From contig NC_133218.1 of assembly GCF_040436345.1 (NCBI RefSeq), positions 3,837,484 to 3,901,483 on the forward strand: DNA of 64,000 bases, written 5' to 3'. This document shows, piece by piece, positions 28,801 to 38,930 of this stretch (position 1 is its first letter; the number at the start of each line of letters is the position of its first letter). The position numbers and the translations under genes are program-made. Below the pieces are notes generated by a model. That model worked only from the letters and a program-made list of their open reading frames with translations, ran no database searches and was not told the origin of the DNA. This DNA is from Pagrus major. Taxonomy: Eukaryota; Chordata; Actinopteri; Spariformes; Sparidae.

Positions 28801-31800
28801 GCACAGGGCAAAAAATAAAGGTTGTTTATCCTCTATTCAAGCAACATTTGCAGGTATTATGCTTCCAAAAAGGCTTCTGTTTGTTAAATGAGCTTTTGAA
28901 TTTCAGTATTTAGCTCATACTGTAGATGATGTCTGCTCAAACCTTACAGACCAACATAGGCATATTTGAACGCAGAGTTAGTTTTACTAATTTTAATGGC
29001 CTTCATATGCAAAGAATATATAGTATGTAGTTGTATTATGTAGGTAACTACAAATATTGGATTAAGATGTACCATATAAATAGAGATGCACAATATATAT
29101 AGGACCAATACATTCTGGGCCCGATATAAAGCAGCTGTTTGCACCTTGAAAGTTGGTTTGTGATCTGCCAATTAACATAGAAAAGAAGAAGACGGAGCAT
29201 TAGGAGAGGAAGGAAAAGAAGAAGTACAGCCTTTCCAAAGAAAAAAAGGGGCCTGGAGCACACTGATAAATTTAAATGCCTTTAAATGTGCTAAAAAACA
29301 ATCATCAGAGTAACAGTAGTGTTGAAACAGACGTATGTTTGCACAATTTAAAGCTGTAAATCTATCAGCGTGCTCCAGTCCCCTTTTTTCCTTTGGTAGT
29401 TTGCTGTCCTCGAGCTGAAAAGCACCTGTTTCAGCTGTTCTTTGCTGGAAGATGGAGAAAGCGGTTTCTAAGAACTACAGCCCCCCGTGCTCATGACTGT
29501 CACCTGGGTAGAGCAGGTAGTGTAGTCTAGAAAAGCCAAAAATGTCATCACTGCTGTGGGAGTTTGTTTTTTTAACAGTTTCATTGAAAGATGACACCAT
29601 TGTAATTTGCAATCGCAAGTGTTTCACAGGTGTTTAAAAAGGTGGAAAGAAGTCTGAAGTTTAACACAACAAATATGAGAGCTATAAATATTAAATCATC
29701 CATCTTTGCTTACTACATCTTAAACTCAGGTCAGTTATCAGTTTAGGCGGAAAAAATCCATATTGTACATCACTCCTCAATGTGGCAGGTTCTGTGATAA
29801 GAAAATAATTTTAAAAAATCAGTAAAGAAATCATAGGTAATACAGTTTTATGACGACTTTCATAAATGTATCAGCTCTGTCAGCCATTTAATAAAAACAG
29901 CCTGTCTTGTGTAGAAGGACAAAAGAATATCTTTTCCTCTGCATTACTGTAGTCTAATAGAGGTACTGGCTGCAGTCATTTACAACAAAAGGAGAAGATG
30001 ATGAAGATGAATGTGATGAATGAATACGACTGAAAGGCACTCGCCCAAATCTCACTGCACACCAATTTCTGTGTGCAATTTTTCCACCTGCTGTCAAAGA
30101 CCAGATCTTTCTCTGGACTGTGATGAGACCAGTCCTGAGCTTGGATGTTTTATTTTGACCATCTGGTAGCACTTTTTCTATTATCAATAATTTAGCCATC
30201 GCTGTGACGAGACAAAGAGTTGTAGAAACTCACTCCAAGTCTATTTTTAAATGTCATATTTGATTTTTTGTGTGCCACTACTCTGAAGACCGATTTCACA
30301 CTATATTTAACATCGGCAAAGCTAGAGCAATACTACACCACGTCACAAGGGCTATGACTCAACAAAAATGTTCATGTTACAGATTAAAAATGGTGATGTC
30401 GTCATGCTTGTCAACAAACATCACATTTTTTATAGACGATGAAAGAAAACATAATTAATTATGTTGGGATTACTGTGTACTTCCTTTCTGTGTGGAGTTT
30501 GTATGTTCTCCTTGTGCCTGTGTGGGATTCCTCCCACAGTCGGAAGAAATCCTGGTTGGTGAATTCGTGACTAGAAATTGACAGTAGGTGTTAGACTGAA
30601 CATGTTACTGTTACTCTGTGTGTGTGTGCATGTGCGCCCTGTGATAGACCTGTCACCTGTCCAGGGTGTACCCCACCGTACTGCATTGAAAAACGATGAC
30701 TTGTTTTTTTTCTGCAAAAATTGTGACTGAAGTGGCGACCTAGAATAAGGAGAGACGTGCTGCTCATGTTGATTCTGCGTTCCAGAACATTTTATGCCTC
30801 TTCTGTGATTGCACGATGCCTGCACGATAACTCTAGCCTGTGACTAGTTACTTAAATTAAATTTATGTCAGACATATTTGCTGGCTTGCTTCAGTTCAGC
30901 AGCTGCTTTACTGAAACCTGCGCCTTTGGCTGTCAATCTGTCCATTTGTTTGATCATTTATTTGACTACCATGCCATTCACTTACATTCTGTGTGTTACA
31001 GAGCTACAGAATCAGAGACATAAAATCAACTTTAATAAAAAAAAAATATATTTTTTAAATACTTAATAAAAAGGACCAAAAAATCTGCAACCTTTCATTG
31101 TTTAAAAAACTGTATCCGCAAGTAGCTGTAAGAGTCTCGCAGAGCTGCGCAATGTGCAGTTTTGAGCTGAACTTTCGTCGGACACTAGACCCAACCGATA
31201 TATATGTTGGTTGGCCGATATTATCAGCCAATGTTGGCTTATCACAGATATATGGGTATCGGCCTATATGTTGTGTGATATCAGCCAATATGAAAACTTT
31301 TTTTTTTTTACAGAAAATAATGCAGAAAAAGATGCGTTGGATCATTTATTCCAATAATTAATTATAATTCCCAGTGATGTTTACTGTTTCATTGCACTTG
31401 TGTCATTTTAGACAATAAACGTTTACTGTAAATCTGTGAATTATCCTGCCTCCATCATATTTCTTTGTTACAAGTGTTTGAAAACTACAATTGAGGGATC
31501 ACTGCACAAACTGTGTGTATATCAGCTGATATATTGATATCGGAGTATTTTACTCCCCATTACCGGTATCGGCCCCAAAAACCGCACATCGGTTGGGCTC
31601 TATCAGACACCCTGTATTTTTTTTTTATCTATTCCTGGTGCTTACGCTGAAAGTAATGCATTGATGAGGATCGTATGATTCATGATGTTGAAATGAGGGG
31701 TTCTCCTTCATAGAATTCGTTTCGTGTCTCACTATGGGGTAACGCCTCTGCGTGCCCTCAACAGAAGCTCTTTATTGCATTCCACCAGACCACAGGCTGG

Positions 31801-34800
31801 CCCTGATGACATGAATGTTGTAGGGCCGCCAGCCCTTCCCTATATAAAATGCCGACATGCTGTCATTCATCATTCAAAAACCTCTTCTCGCTTCACAGAA
31901 GCCGAAGCTCACAACGGAACAACTACATCGGCCATTGCTAATAAAAGTCTACTTGCTGTTGGCTATATTGTATGTCACTTCCAGCAAAGAAACACCTAAA
32001 TATCACAATGTAAAATGTGTTTCTGAATAAAAAGTACATACGTAGGAAATTAGGCTATCTTTGCAAACTCATCCATCTTTTACTTGAGTGGTTACGTCTC
32101 CAAACTGATCTCCAGCACACAGCTGATAGGTACATGGTTTATTTACATGATGTGAAAGAAGTGCATATTTAATGGATTCAGTGTGGACACAGAGCATCCA
32201 ATGCGACATGATAGTCAGAGACTCTTGCTGTCAGGGTTGAAAGAAATAAACATTTGTAATTATATCGTAACTCTGGTGAAGAAACAAACCTTGTACACTA
32301 TCATTCTATGCAGCACGACAGCTAGAAGAGCATTCTGTTTTGTCTTTGCTTTTCAAGTGTCTGAGCATGTTCAATAGGATTTTTTGAATATTAAAGACTT
32401 GCAGAGTAAATCAATTTCTTCAGTGCCGATGAAACACTGGCTACGTGGCACAGGCGAATCATTCCGTTTTAAAGTAAAAAGGTGCATGCTTCAGACTTCA
32501 GTCAATTAACAGCATGATCTCAGCTTTATCTAATACATACACATAAGCGTTCATGTTGTAAACGGTATGACTATAATGCCGGATCACATTTCACAAGGAA
32601 ATGTTCATGACAGACAGCTTAGTCATGATGACTTATGATTGCAGCCAAAATGACAGTAAACAACGATGTTGCACCTGAAAAATGTTTGTCAATCACGTGA
32701 CCACTGGAAAAAATTCTCTAGTTTTTAATTAAAATGGAGGAGTTTTCACATGTGCAGTATTTTTAATATGCCTCATTTTAAGGCTGATAAAACTGTAGGG
32801 TTGTAAAATTTAAGAAAGTCGACTAAAATACTTGAAGCCAAACAGTGCACTAAGAGAAACTCTATTCTTAACAATGATCCATGTTTTCACATTAGTGGGA
32901 ACAGATATCCCGGATAAGACCTCCAGCCTTTCCTTTACATGTTTGTAAAATCTAGTAAGCTCTGTCACTGTGGGAAATGTTTACATCTTGGGATTGTAAT
33001 GGTCACAGAGCTGGTTTAGTGTTTCACAAGGAGGTCTGGCTGCCAATACCCTCAACAGCTCAATAGTGTGCATCCACCCTTGAACAAACCCTCTTGATCT
33101 TCAAAACTGTCTTGTCCTCAACACATTAATGCCTCATAGTGGCTGTCTAATAAAACAAGAGCAGCACTGAAGCTGTTATTGACAGCACTGACAAATATTC
33201 TTGCATAATGCCTGGAAAGAGATGTTTCATTTCTAATTGAATCATCCTCATTAATATCCAGTGACAGTTGGTTGTGCACCAGATACGACACCTGATTGAG
33301 CATCTGAGTCAAACCACATTAATTCATAAAGACCCTGTCACACAGAGACTGTGACAACCACATTGGCTGAGAGGAATGTGCCGCAGCACACAGCCAAGAA
33401 GAAATGAGGTCACGTTATCCCATCTGGAGGAGAGGACAGAGGCAGGTTAGTACTAAGAGAGGCAGACCCACTCTCTAAATATTTAATGAGTTTCCGCACA
33501 GTTGGCCTTTTCCAGCCCTTGCCTTTGCAAAACAATAGCCATTATATTCCCAGTCTGGTTATCATATATAAATGTAGAACTCCAAAAAGCACATCAAGGA
33601 CCATACATCACAAAAACATAGCTGTTTTTTTTATCTAAATTGTGATTGAGACCAACCTTAACCTGTAACACTGTGACTTAACTGATTTGTAATAAATGCC
33701 TCAATGACTAAATTCACAAACAGCATGATCAAATGTATCTGTAATCAATCAACAGCTCAGGTTTAGGTGCATTTATGTGACAACCAGCGTAATGTATACA
33801 TTATTTTTAACCATTTTACCAGAAGAGCAGCGAACAACTATTAAAAAAGATTTTTCTATTGTTCTATTGTTTCTCATGGTCCCACCCATTTCCTCTAGTA
33901 CCATGACTGAAAAAGTTTGCCCTTAATTTATTTCTCTGTTGTAGTCATTTCATCCTCACAAGATTCTGGTCAGTGGTTGCGGCAACGGTGATGCGTCAGC
34001 AGACCTTGACTAATCTTTTATGACAAACTGAGAAACTCTCAGGGGAAAACAGTTAAAGGAAGAGTAGTGGAGAAGCCTTGTCGATTATGGGCCTTGTTGA
34101 TTATGGGATCTGGCAAAGGACAAATACAATTATGTCTGTATTTGTACCACTAGTGTTGACATCATTATTCAGCACCATAAATCACACAGTGTAGGGGAGA
34201 AACTGTTGCCACTGGACATTTTGTATCATAAAGGAAAAATAAAAATTACAGCAGTGATAAAAATAACCATCTAATGGACTGCAGGATGTGCCTTCACATG
34301 TCAGGAGGAGCTACATTTCCGACAATTGGGTTGGAACTGAACAGCAGAAACAATAAATGAGTAGTAGATAGTACACACCAGTAGTGCACTAAAATGATCA
34401 GCAGTGATATTTGCTGAAGTGCCCACGAAGTTAATGGTTGCCGGATATCTGGATAGACTTTACAGCATGCATACTTTTAAATACATAAAATAATTACAGA
34501 CCATCTGGTGATGTGGATTAGTGCCAACCTTTGACCACATGGTCTAGCCTCATGCAGTGACAGTAACTTTGATTCAGTATTCCCGGATGTTTTAATGGAA
34601 CAACAGAAAGCTAATCAAATAAATCAGTTCCTTCACTTTACATAGCAACATGTCAATGTATAATACCGGAGATATACATCACCGCAGGCAAATTAAAGTG
34701 CAGGTTTTGTCAGATAACTATGCACACTAAGGTCAAACCTCACAGGTTTATTTCCCTGATGTGATTATAATCAACAGTAGCTAAGTAAGGTGATAATATG

Positions 34801-37610
34801 TAAATATTGTGTTCAAAGCTTCTTATAATCAGTCACAGTGTGATCAAAAAATTATTGAAAGGATGGTTTGTCACAACAAGTAATTGCCTTTAATTGAAAA
34901 GCATTTTATTTATCAACTTTGTGACGTAACATGTTCCAGCACATCCAGATTATACCCATGGAGACACACACCAAGCCAGTGTGACACGCTGAATAATGCA
35001 GTAAACGTTCAAGTTATTATTGGCTCAATCACAACTGGACATTGGACACGTGCATTAAGGCTATTGCAGTGAGCAGAAGTTACACTTTCAAATGAAGTCA
35101 GTAACACATCCTGCATTCTGCCTTGAAAAAAACAAAAAGGCTTTTCAGTTAATAAGATGATCAGCTGCTGCATCCGTTTGTGGATGTTTAACAAACTTTA
35201 TGTCAACACCCGCTATATTGAATTGCACCGCTGGTACATCTATTGTAAAGCAAGGTCACTGTTCAACAGGCTCTTTATGTACGTAGCCATTCACACACTC
35301 ATGTACACAAAGTCCTGAAGAGATTAAAATAAGTTGCTGACACAGCTTAATATGAATACGTAACCCGAGTAATCACTTGTTGTGGAAATGATGCAATCTT
35401 CCGCGCTGATCTTCCAAAACAGTCAAATCATTGTGATGCAGTCACACAGAAACACCACAAGGAGCCACAAACATCTGTGACCTTACCTGTAGTTCCCAGA
35501 GTTTTGTAGAACCGGTACTCTAGATGCAACTGTGGCGCCCTCGACTTGACGGGTTCCTGTAGGGTGGACATATCCAAACCACAACTCAGTTAATGGCAAT
35601 AACCTCAGAGACTGGGATGTATCAGTGAAAAAACAGCTAAAACAGGATTTCACTGATACGTTAAACCAGAGAGTAAATTATTGTTTTTTCATTCAGAAAT
35701 TAAATGTCTTTTCTGTTTTGCCAACTATTTTTGATAACTCATTTTACACTCAAGGGCATTCACAAATTTCCAATGAAACGTGATTACAGTATTTGGCATG
35801 AAGCAAGAATACCCTCCATTTATGTAACATTGGTTAGTTTAGTCTACCAAAACAAACTGGCAGTATGAGTGTATGTGTAGCTTCCACAAACATCACCAGC
35901 AGCTCCTTCCTCTATCAAAAGCTCAAATATATAAATGATGTCCTGGATTATAAATGTGTCATCTTTGTCCTCTGAAAACTCTCTGTGAGGAAATGGTTAA
36001 TTAAAGTCTTTTTCCAAAAATTACACTCACCCAAAACATCACATTTAGCGTGGGAAAAATGTCAATCCTGGAAAATAAGTCATTGTCTGTTATAATGTTT
36101 GGGAAACTGACCTGAGTGTGAACTACAGACACTCCCAGAGTGTTGATAGTGCCCCCACATACTAAAATGTCATCCCAGTTCACTCATGTTTTGAAACAGA
36201 AAACACATTTTAGTGAGAACTTTATTTATTGTATAAAAGCACTACATCTGTGTCAGCACACCATGACAACTATTTCATTTGGTAACCTCAATACTTTGAT
36301 ACTGTTGTACTATTTATTACTCTCTGGTGAGCAATAATAAACGCATGAGTCAGGAGTCATGATTTCCAGTCCAACAGCCACTGGAAAGACACACCTAGCC
36401 AAGAATCTACACCTCATTCATATTTCTCTCCAAGACCAGATCAGTCCAGTATGACAACCGTCCCAGCACAACCTTATGAGTCATATTTCTGGAAATTAAT
36501 ACAAATGGCTTTGAAATACATGTAATTCATGTCTAACTGAAGCTAAACATTCAAATATCTTACATTTGTGCTTTACTATGCATCTGTTTGCCTGTTTTAT
36601 GTTTATACAAATTAACTATTTCACTTTTGTCATTTTTGATAACTATTTCATTCAAACAACTGACTCAGGTATATTATCGGAGTAATTATGAATACTCAGA
36701 TTCTTTACCAATAATATTGATTCTATCCTGATTCTAAATGGCTGCCACTTTAGGCATTGGACATGTTTTACCTATCATTTTGCAAATGATTCTTTTATCT
36801 GCAGACAACTTACCAGTTTAATAGCTACATACTCATTGGTGTACAGATTTTTACCTGAAAGAAGACAGAAAGAAGCACATATTAGATAGATTTAAAGATA
36901 CAGTACCCCATTGAAAACTTTATAACAGATTCATCAGAGAATAATGAGAGAATATGATTTTTTTTTTTTTATTTAAATTTATGCAAGGTCCATGTATAAA
37001 TGGTCTGTGACAGAAAATTATCCGGTCATTCCTTTTTTCCAGTTGTCAGTTGCCCAGGTACACTTAACCAAAAATAAAGAAGTCCAATACAAAAACCCTG
37101 CAATAAACATTATTTTTATTTCTAAATTACAAAACTGTTCTGAGAGGTTTCATCATTTGCCATTTGGCCAGTGGACAAAAAAGTCTGTTTGAACCCTGAA
37201 TAGTTCAACAGTACCACAAACTAAAGCCTCAAAAACAACCTTCATGAAGATATAGTTTATTGCAGAGCTGCATTAGTTTTGGTTAGGTGTTCATGGTAAA
37301 CTGGCAACAGAGTGTAGTTTCACATAGAACCATTAAGAAATGTCATAAAAAACCCCAAATTCACTTTGTGAACTATTCCATTTTGTCTTGAACCATTTAA
37401 CACAAGATTAAGACTCAACGTACCGAGCTTCAATTCACCAAAGTTTCCACAACCAATCTTCTTGCCCACACGAAAATTGGGCCCCACCATGAGTACCCCC
37501 GAGGAGCTGGAGGAGCCAGATGGTCGGGACGAGTGTCCGCTGCGGCTTCCCTGGGAAACTTTAGCGGCCCTTGCAGGCCGCTCGCCATATTTATCTCTCT
37601 GTTGATCCAT
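10748..37610 (-). CDS. csnk1g1: Casein kinase 1 gamma 1, 12 coding exons
   Basis: This Ser/Thr kinase of the CK1 gamma group is anchored to membranes by a lipidated C-terminus and acts for example on LRP6 in Wnt signalling (family knowledge). Coding exons are 37610-37424, 36854-36814, 35556-35487, 26176-26025, 23204-22970, 22856-22771, 22351-22267, 22083-21935, 21851-21744, 20810-20700 (cassette), 16950-16844 and 10802-10748. All phases close, giving 461 aa with the cassette and 424 aa without. Visible motifs are the glycine loop GCGNFG (53-58), the VAIK lysine (75), YRDVKPEN with catalytic Asp 166, and DFG (189-191). A poly-basic tail [11 protein letters not shown] (445-455) holds the palmitoylation cysteines. 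The N-terminus ([14 protein letters not shown]) and the C-terminal [10 protein letters not shown] and AHSNAPITA blocks point to gamma 1 rather than gamma 2 or 3. All key residues are present. Confidence 0.96.
12175..12435. mobile_element. Short inverted-repeat element (MITE-like)
   Basis: The ends are perfect 12-bp inverted repeats: AAGTCCCACTCC at 12175-12186 and its complement at 12424-12435. Outward extension continues as TTG/TTAA with one mismatch. The body has no ORF. A partly homologous copy lies at 14070-14535. Confidence 0.55.
14070..14535. repeat. Second copy of the 12.3-kb repeat, interrupted
   Basis: The stretch TGACACATTGACTACAGTAG starts both copies (12311 and 14070). Both end with a matching block through GTGTAACTNAGCTGCTAA, which runs about 60 bases past the inverted repeat of the first copy. 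About 285 bases (14115-14395) are present only here. It lacks the left inverted repeat. Confidence 0.55.
15574..16477. mobile_element. Probable MITE with CAGGGTT ends
   Basis: The left end is CAGGGTTCTTACACAC followed by TTTTTAAAGTCAATTCAATG. The right end is AAGACTTTCAAAGGAGCC then AGAAACCCTG, the inverted counterpart. It resembles a widespread teleost element recalled from memory. No clear target duplication was found. Confidence 0.4.
15951..15962. promoter_or_regulatory. Composite E-box/CRE motif
   Basis: CACGTGACGTCA joins a perfect E-box (CACGTG) to a palindromic CRE (TGACGTCA), with GCGGAAGT (ETS-like) 10 bases on. It sits inside a probable MITE in an intron, so it may only be transposon sequence. 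Confidence 0.3.
16738..16766. repeat. (GA)n microsatellite
   Basis: An AG run followed by imperfect GA-rich units up to about 16800, some 75 bases past the donor of the neighbouring csnk1g1 exon. Confidence 0.85.
16844..16950 (-). CDS. csnk1g1: csnk1g1 coding exon VVSSTNGEL
   Basis: Thirty-five codons from [13 protein letters not shown] to VEVVDEA plus two bases of Lys 444. The acceptor is GCCACAG and the donor GTATGT. It starts in phase 0, so it can follow either the cassette exon or the exon before it. Confidence 0.96.
17602..17952. mobile_element. hAT-like MITE (GGCTGCAC ends)
   Basis: The left end is GAGGCTGCACAGTA and the right end ATTGTGCAGCCCTG, an inverted pair. The body has poly-A/T and TGCGATTTTGATAAAATTTA blocks typical of a common fish MITE. 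The flanks do not show a clean 8-bp duplication. Confidence 0.55.
18919..19665. mobile_element. PIF/Harbinger-like MITE, 747 bp
   Basis: The left terminus starts TGCTGCATTCCAGATGCATG and the right terminus, read inward, TGCGGCATTCCAGATGCATG. Similarity runs about 43 bases with roughly five mismatches. Both sides are flanked by TTA (18916-18918 and 19666-19668), the 3-bp target typical of PIF/Harbinger elements. The interior is CpG-rich for this region and encodes no transposase, so it is non-autonomous. Confidence 0.75.
20700..20810 (-). CDS. csnk1g1: csnk1g1 cassette exon, 37 codons
   Basis: The exon is exactly 111 nt and in phase 0 at both ends, so skipping keeps frame. It reads [20 protein letters not shown] then [17 protein letters not shown]. 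This resembles the alternative segment known in longer CSNK1G1 isoforms. The acceptor follows a C-rich tract and ends GAGCAG; the donor is GTATAC. The exact 5' edge is inferred from phase. Confidence 0.8.
20811..21743 (-). other. csnk1g1: csnk1g1 intron upstream of the cassette exon
   Basis: About 930 bases with a very C-rich tract (sense strand, 20815-20880) next to the cassette acceptor. ORFs on both strands have no recognisable domain. No repeat was identified. Confidence 0.6.
21744..21851 (-). CDS. csnk1g1: csnk1g1 coding exon [12 protein letters not shown]
   Basis: Thirty-six codons, [20 protein letters not shown] through QHQPIRNQ. The acceptor is CCTCTCAG and the donor GTACAC. This is part of the linker between the kinase domain and the C-terminal tail. 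Confidence 0.96.
21935..22083 (-). CDS. csnk1g1: csnk1g1 coding exon, kinase C-lobe end
   Basis: Encodes [20 protein letters not shown] through DWVGRQI, the last part of the CK1 kinase fold. The acceptor is TAATTCAG and the donor GTAAGT. Confidence 0.97.
22267..22351 (-). CDS. csnk1g1: csnk1g1 coding exon [11 protein letters not shown]
   Basis: Twenty-eight codons plus one base, [20 protein letters not shown] through CENFP. It carries the CK1 KIG motif. The acceptor is CTACTGCAG and the donor GTACAC. Confidence 0.97.
22352..22770 (-). other. csnk1g1: csnk1g1 short intron
   Basis: A 419-base AT-rich GT-AG intron. No other feature was seen. Confidence 0.7.
22771..22856 (-). CDS. csnk1g1: csnk1g1 coding exon [10 protein letters not shown]
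   Basis: Two bases complete Glu 229, then [20 protein letters not shown] to LPWQGLK. SRRDDLE is a CK1 signature after the activation segment. The acceptor is TTGATATAG and the donor GTATGC. Confidence 0.97.
22970..23204 (-). CDS. csnk1g1: csnk1g1 catalytic-core exon
   Basis: Seventy-eight codons plus one base. It contains the catalytic loop [10 protein letters not shown] (Asp 166), the DFG motif (189-191) and the activation segment [11 protein letters not shown]. The acceptor is CTCAACAG and the donor GTGAGA. Confidence 0.98.
23730..24010. repeat. Degraded interspersed repeat of teleost type
   Basis: Begins TTTTTACCTCCACCAAGGAT and includes GGTCCAGGAATTTTTTCTC, GGCATATTTAGG and AAAATCTGGATCTAG blocks. 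I recall these from a very common fish interspersed repeat. Class and boundaries are not settled. Confidence 0.45.
24126..24262. mobile_element. Internally deleted MITE fragment
   Basis: GGAACTAATGATTATTTTCA at the left and a rough complement near GATTGATTCAGTAATTG at the right. It looks like a short diverged relative of the element at 52413-52769. Confidence 0.35.
26025..26176 (-). CDS. csnk1g1: csnk1g1 coding exon, hinge region
   Basis: Two bases complete Ala 100, then [20 protein letters not shown] through MIAIQL. It includes the hinge [12 protein letters not shown]. The acceptor is TGTTTCAG and the donor GTAAGT. Confidence 0.97.
29081..29775. mobile_element. hAT-like element with nested hairpin
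   Basis: The left end AGAGATGCACAATAT pairs with the complement of ATATTGTACATCACT at the right, 13 of 15 matching. The interior contains an independent inverted-repeat element (29235-29397). No target duplication is readable. Confidence 0.45.
29235..29397. repeat. Long imperfect hairpin (nested MITE?)
   Basis: CCAAAGAAAAAAAGGGGCCT at the left matches the complement of the right end, CCAAAGGAAAAAAGGGGACT. Pairing continues through GGAGCACNCTGATANATTTA to arms of about 58 bases, with a loop of about 48 bases. Confidence 0.6.
30480..30830. repeat. Degraded interspersed repeat
   Basis: TGTGGAGTTTGTATGTTCTC, then CCTCCCACAGTC, TGTGATAGACCTGTCACC and TGTCCAGGGTGTACCCC in order. These are recognisable blocks of a very common fish repeat, here diverged. 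The class is not assigned. Confidence 0.5.
31186..31602. mobile_element. hAT-type MITE with 8-bp target duplication
   Basis: Inverted ends TAGACCCAACCGATAT (left) and, read inward, TAGAGCCCAACCGAT (right). The flanks TCGGACAC (31178-31185) and TCAGACAC (31603-31610) match at 7 of 8 bases, the hAT hallmark. Near both ends it is rich in CGATAT/GGCCGATA units. There is no transposase ORF. Relatives lie near 40130 and 44230. Confidence 0.7.
31690..31985 (+). mobile_element. LTR-like segment (possible solo LTR)
   Basis: Within 300 bases it holds TGTCTCACTATGGGGTAACG, a TATA box TATATAAAA at 31841, and AATAAA at 31940-31945, the arrangement of a U3-R-U5 unit. A 91-residue ORF covering it has no domain. 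No gag or pol and no second LTR were seen, and the boundaries are unclear. Confidence 0.4.
35487..35556 (-). CDS. csnk1g1: csnk1g1 coding exon [10 protein letters not shown]
   Basis: Twenty-three codons plus one base, [20 protein letters not shown] and GTT. It holds the CK1 helix C region. The acceptor is CCCTACAG and the donor GTAAGG. Confidence 0.97.
35557..36813 (-). other. csnk1g1: csnk1g1 intron 3
   Basis: A 1.26-kb AT-rich GT-AG intron. No repeat or gene was recognised. Confidence 0.6.
36814..36854 (-). CDS. csnk1g1: csnk1g1 coding exon with ATP-binding lysine
   Basis: A small exon of 13 codons, [13 protein letters not shown], with the invariant VAIK lysine (75). The acceptor is TTTCAG and the donor GTAAGT. 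Confidence 0.96.
36855..37423 (-). other. csnk1g1: csnk1g1 intron 2
   Basis: A 569-base AT-rich GT-AG intron; nothing else was recognised. Confidence 0.65.
37424..37610 (-). CDS. csnk1g1: csnk1g1 first coding exon
   Basis: Starts ATG in GACACC-like context (CACACCATGG). Encodes [14 protein letters not shown], a Ser-rich stretch (28-38) and [20 protein letters not shown], the glycine loop. The donor is GTACGT. No in-frame ATG lies between this and an upstream stop. Confidence 0.97.
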
Positions 37611-37853
37611 GGTGTGAGCAGCACAGGTCAGTGGGAGCCAGGAGTGATGTACAGAAAGGCCTCCTGGGCCGGGCCCACCACAGCCACAGCCCTGGTCACT
37701 GGCAGTGCCTGGATGGCACAGTTACTCTCATGAGACAAGACCTGGCACAGCTAACCGACACTCCTCCCGTCCTCAGCCTGTCACCTCTAACAGCTGTTGA
37801 AGAGGCTGATCTCTGTTCTCAGCATTTGTCACAGGAAGGAGAAGGTGGATGAC
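37611..37853 (-). other. csnk1g1: csnk1g1 5' UTR part of exon 2, with two uORFs
   Basis: The same exon extends upstream to an acceptor (GCTACAG) at 37854. Two short upstream ORFs are present: 37825-37787 (MLRTEISLFNSC, stop) and 37731-37696 ([11 protein letters not shown], stop). Both end before the main ATG. Confidence 0.65.
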
Positions 37854-38909
37854 CTGTAGCAAACACAATAAAATATAATTATGAAACAAGACATTAACTT
37901 TCCACAGAGAAGCACATGGAACATAGCAGTGTGGTTTGGAGGAGTTCTCCCCATGTTAATCTGATAAAATCCCACAAAAATGTCGGCTTTAAGAACACTT
38001 CAAGATATAGGCTGATGTTTTTCAGTGAGCTAATTCTTTAACAAAAAGCTGAAAGTGTACGAATATCTTAGTAGCTCTTAGTAGAATAAAAACAATTACC
38101 ACAAAATTATAACATTCAAAAATACCTTTAAATTAAAATTCCACTTGAAAAGAATAGATATTGCCACAATTGGGTTGATAATAAAAACACATTACTACAG
38201 CCTCATGAAAACATTAACAAGGCAGACCTAGGAAATGTCATTTTAAAAGTGGTTCCACATTTAGGCCATTTCAGCCACTTTAACGTTTTCGAGAAGTGAA
38301 AATGCGCAACACAAAGGTCAAATAAACCAGAAATTGGGATCGACTCAGGCTGAACATATTCAATCATCATCAAGTACTTTAGTTGAGGGCAATGGCAGGA
38401 GAACGGCAGATATTTTGTCATTCAGGTTCCACTACGGTTTTATTATGCATAAAGAATGTTCAGAAAAATCTGAAAAAAGAAGTGCATGTCTCAGCAGAGT
38501 TCAGTTGGGGTGCTTTTGATGCTACGTTGCCCTTAATTTTAAGCATTGAGAAAAAGCTCCATTTGCTCATCAAACGAAGAATCAGGACCACCTATGAAGT
38601 CCACCTGTAAACACTAGTTTTACAGCTGAATATTTTCTAAATTTAATGTTACCATACAAATCTTTTATGAAGCTCATGAGTCCTATAAATGCTTGAAATC
38701 ACTGTTTACAAGTAGAGGATTGTAATAGAGGACAGGACTGGCTTACTGTAACAGCACTGCAGGGCTAAAGAAGAGATAGTCATCAATTCACAGTGGTCAC
38801 AGAAAACACAGCGACAAGTTTGAGCATCAACACAAACCTTAAGTCAGAGTTTGTGATCATGAAGGCATCTAAGACTCTTCACCACCCACAGCTATAGCCT
38901 GGCAGACAA

Positions 38910-38930
38910 TCAGTCAGTCAGTCAGTCAGT
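38910..38930. repeat. (AGTC)n tandem repeat
   Basis: Five perfect CAGT units. Confidence 0.8.

Larger units (their letters stand above)
26177..35486 (-). other. csnk1g1: csnk1g1 intron 4 (9.3 kb)
   Basis: Features seen inside: an hAT-like element at 29081-29775 with a nested hairpin, a degraded repeat at 30480-30830, an hAT MITE at 31186-31602 and an LTR-like segment at 31690-31985. Nothing was recognised at 26180-29080 or 32000-35480. All ORFs there are short and featureless. Confidence 0.6.

Noticed and set aside
31724-31999. 91-aa plus-strand ORF
   Set aside because: It covers an LTR-like segment including its TATA box and poly(A) signal; no retroviral-type domain is visible.
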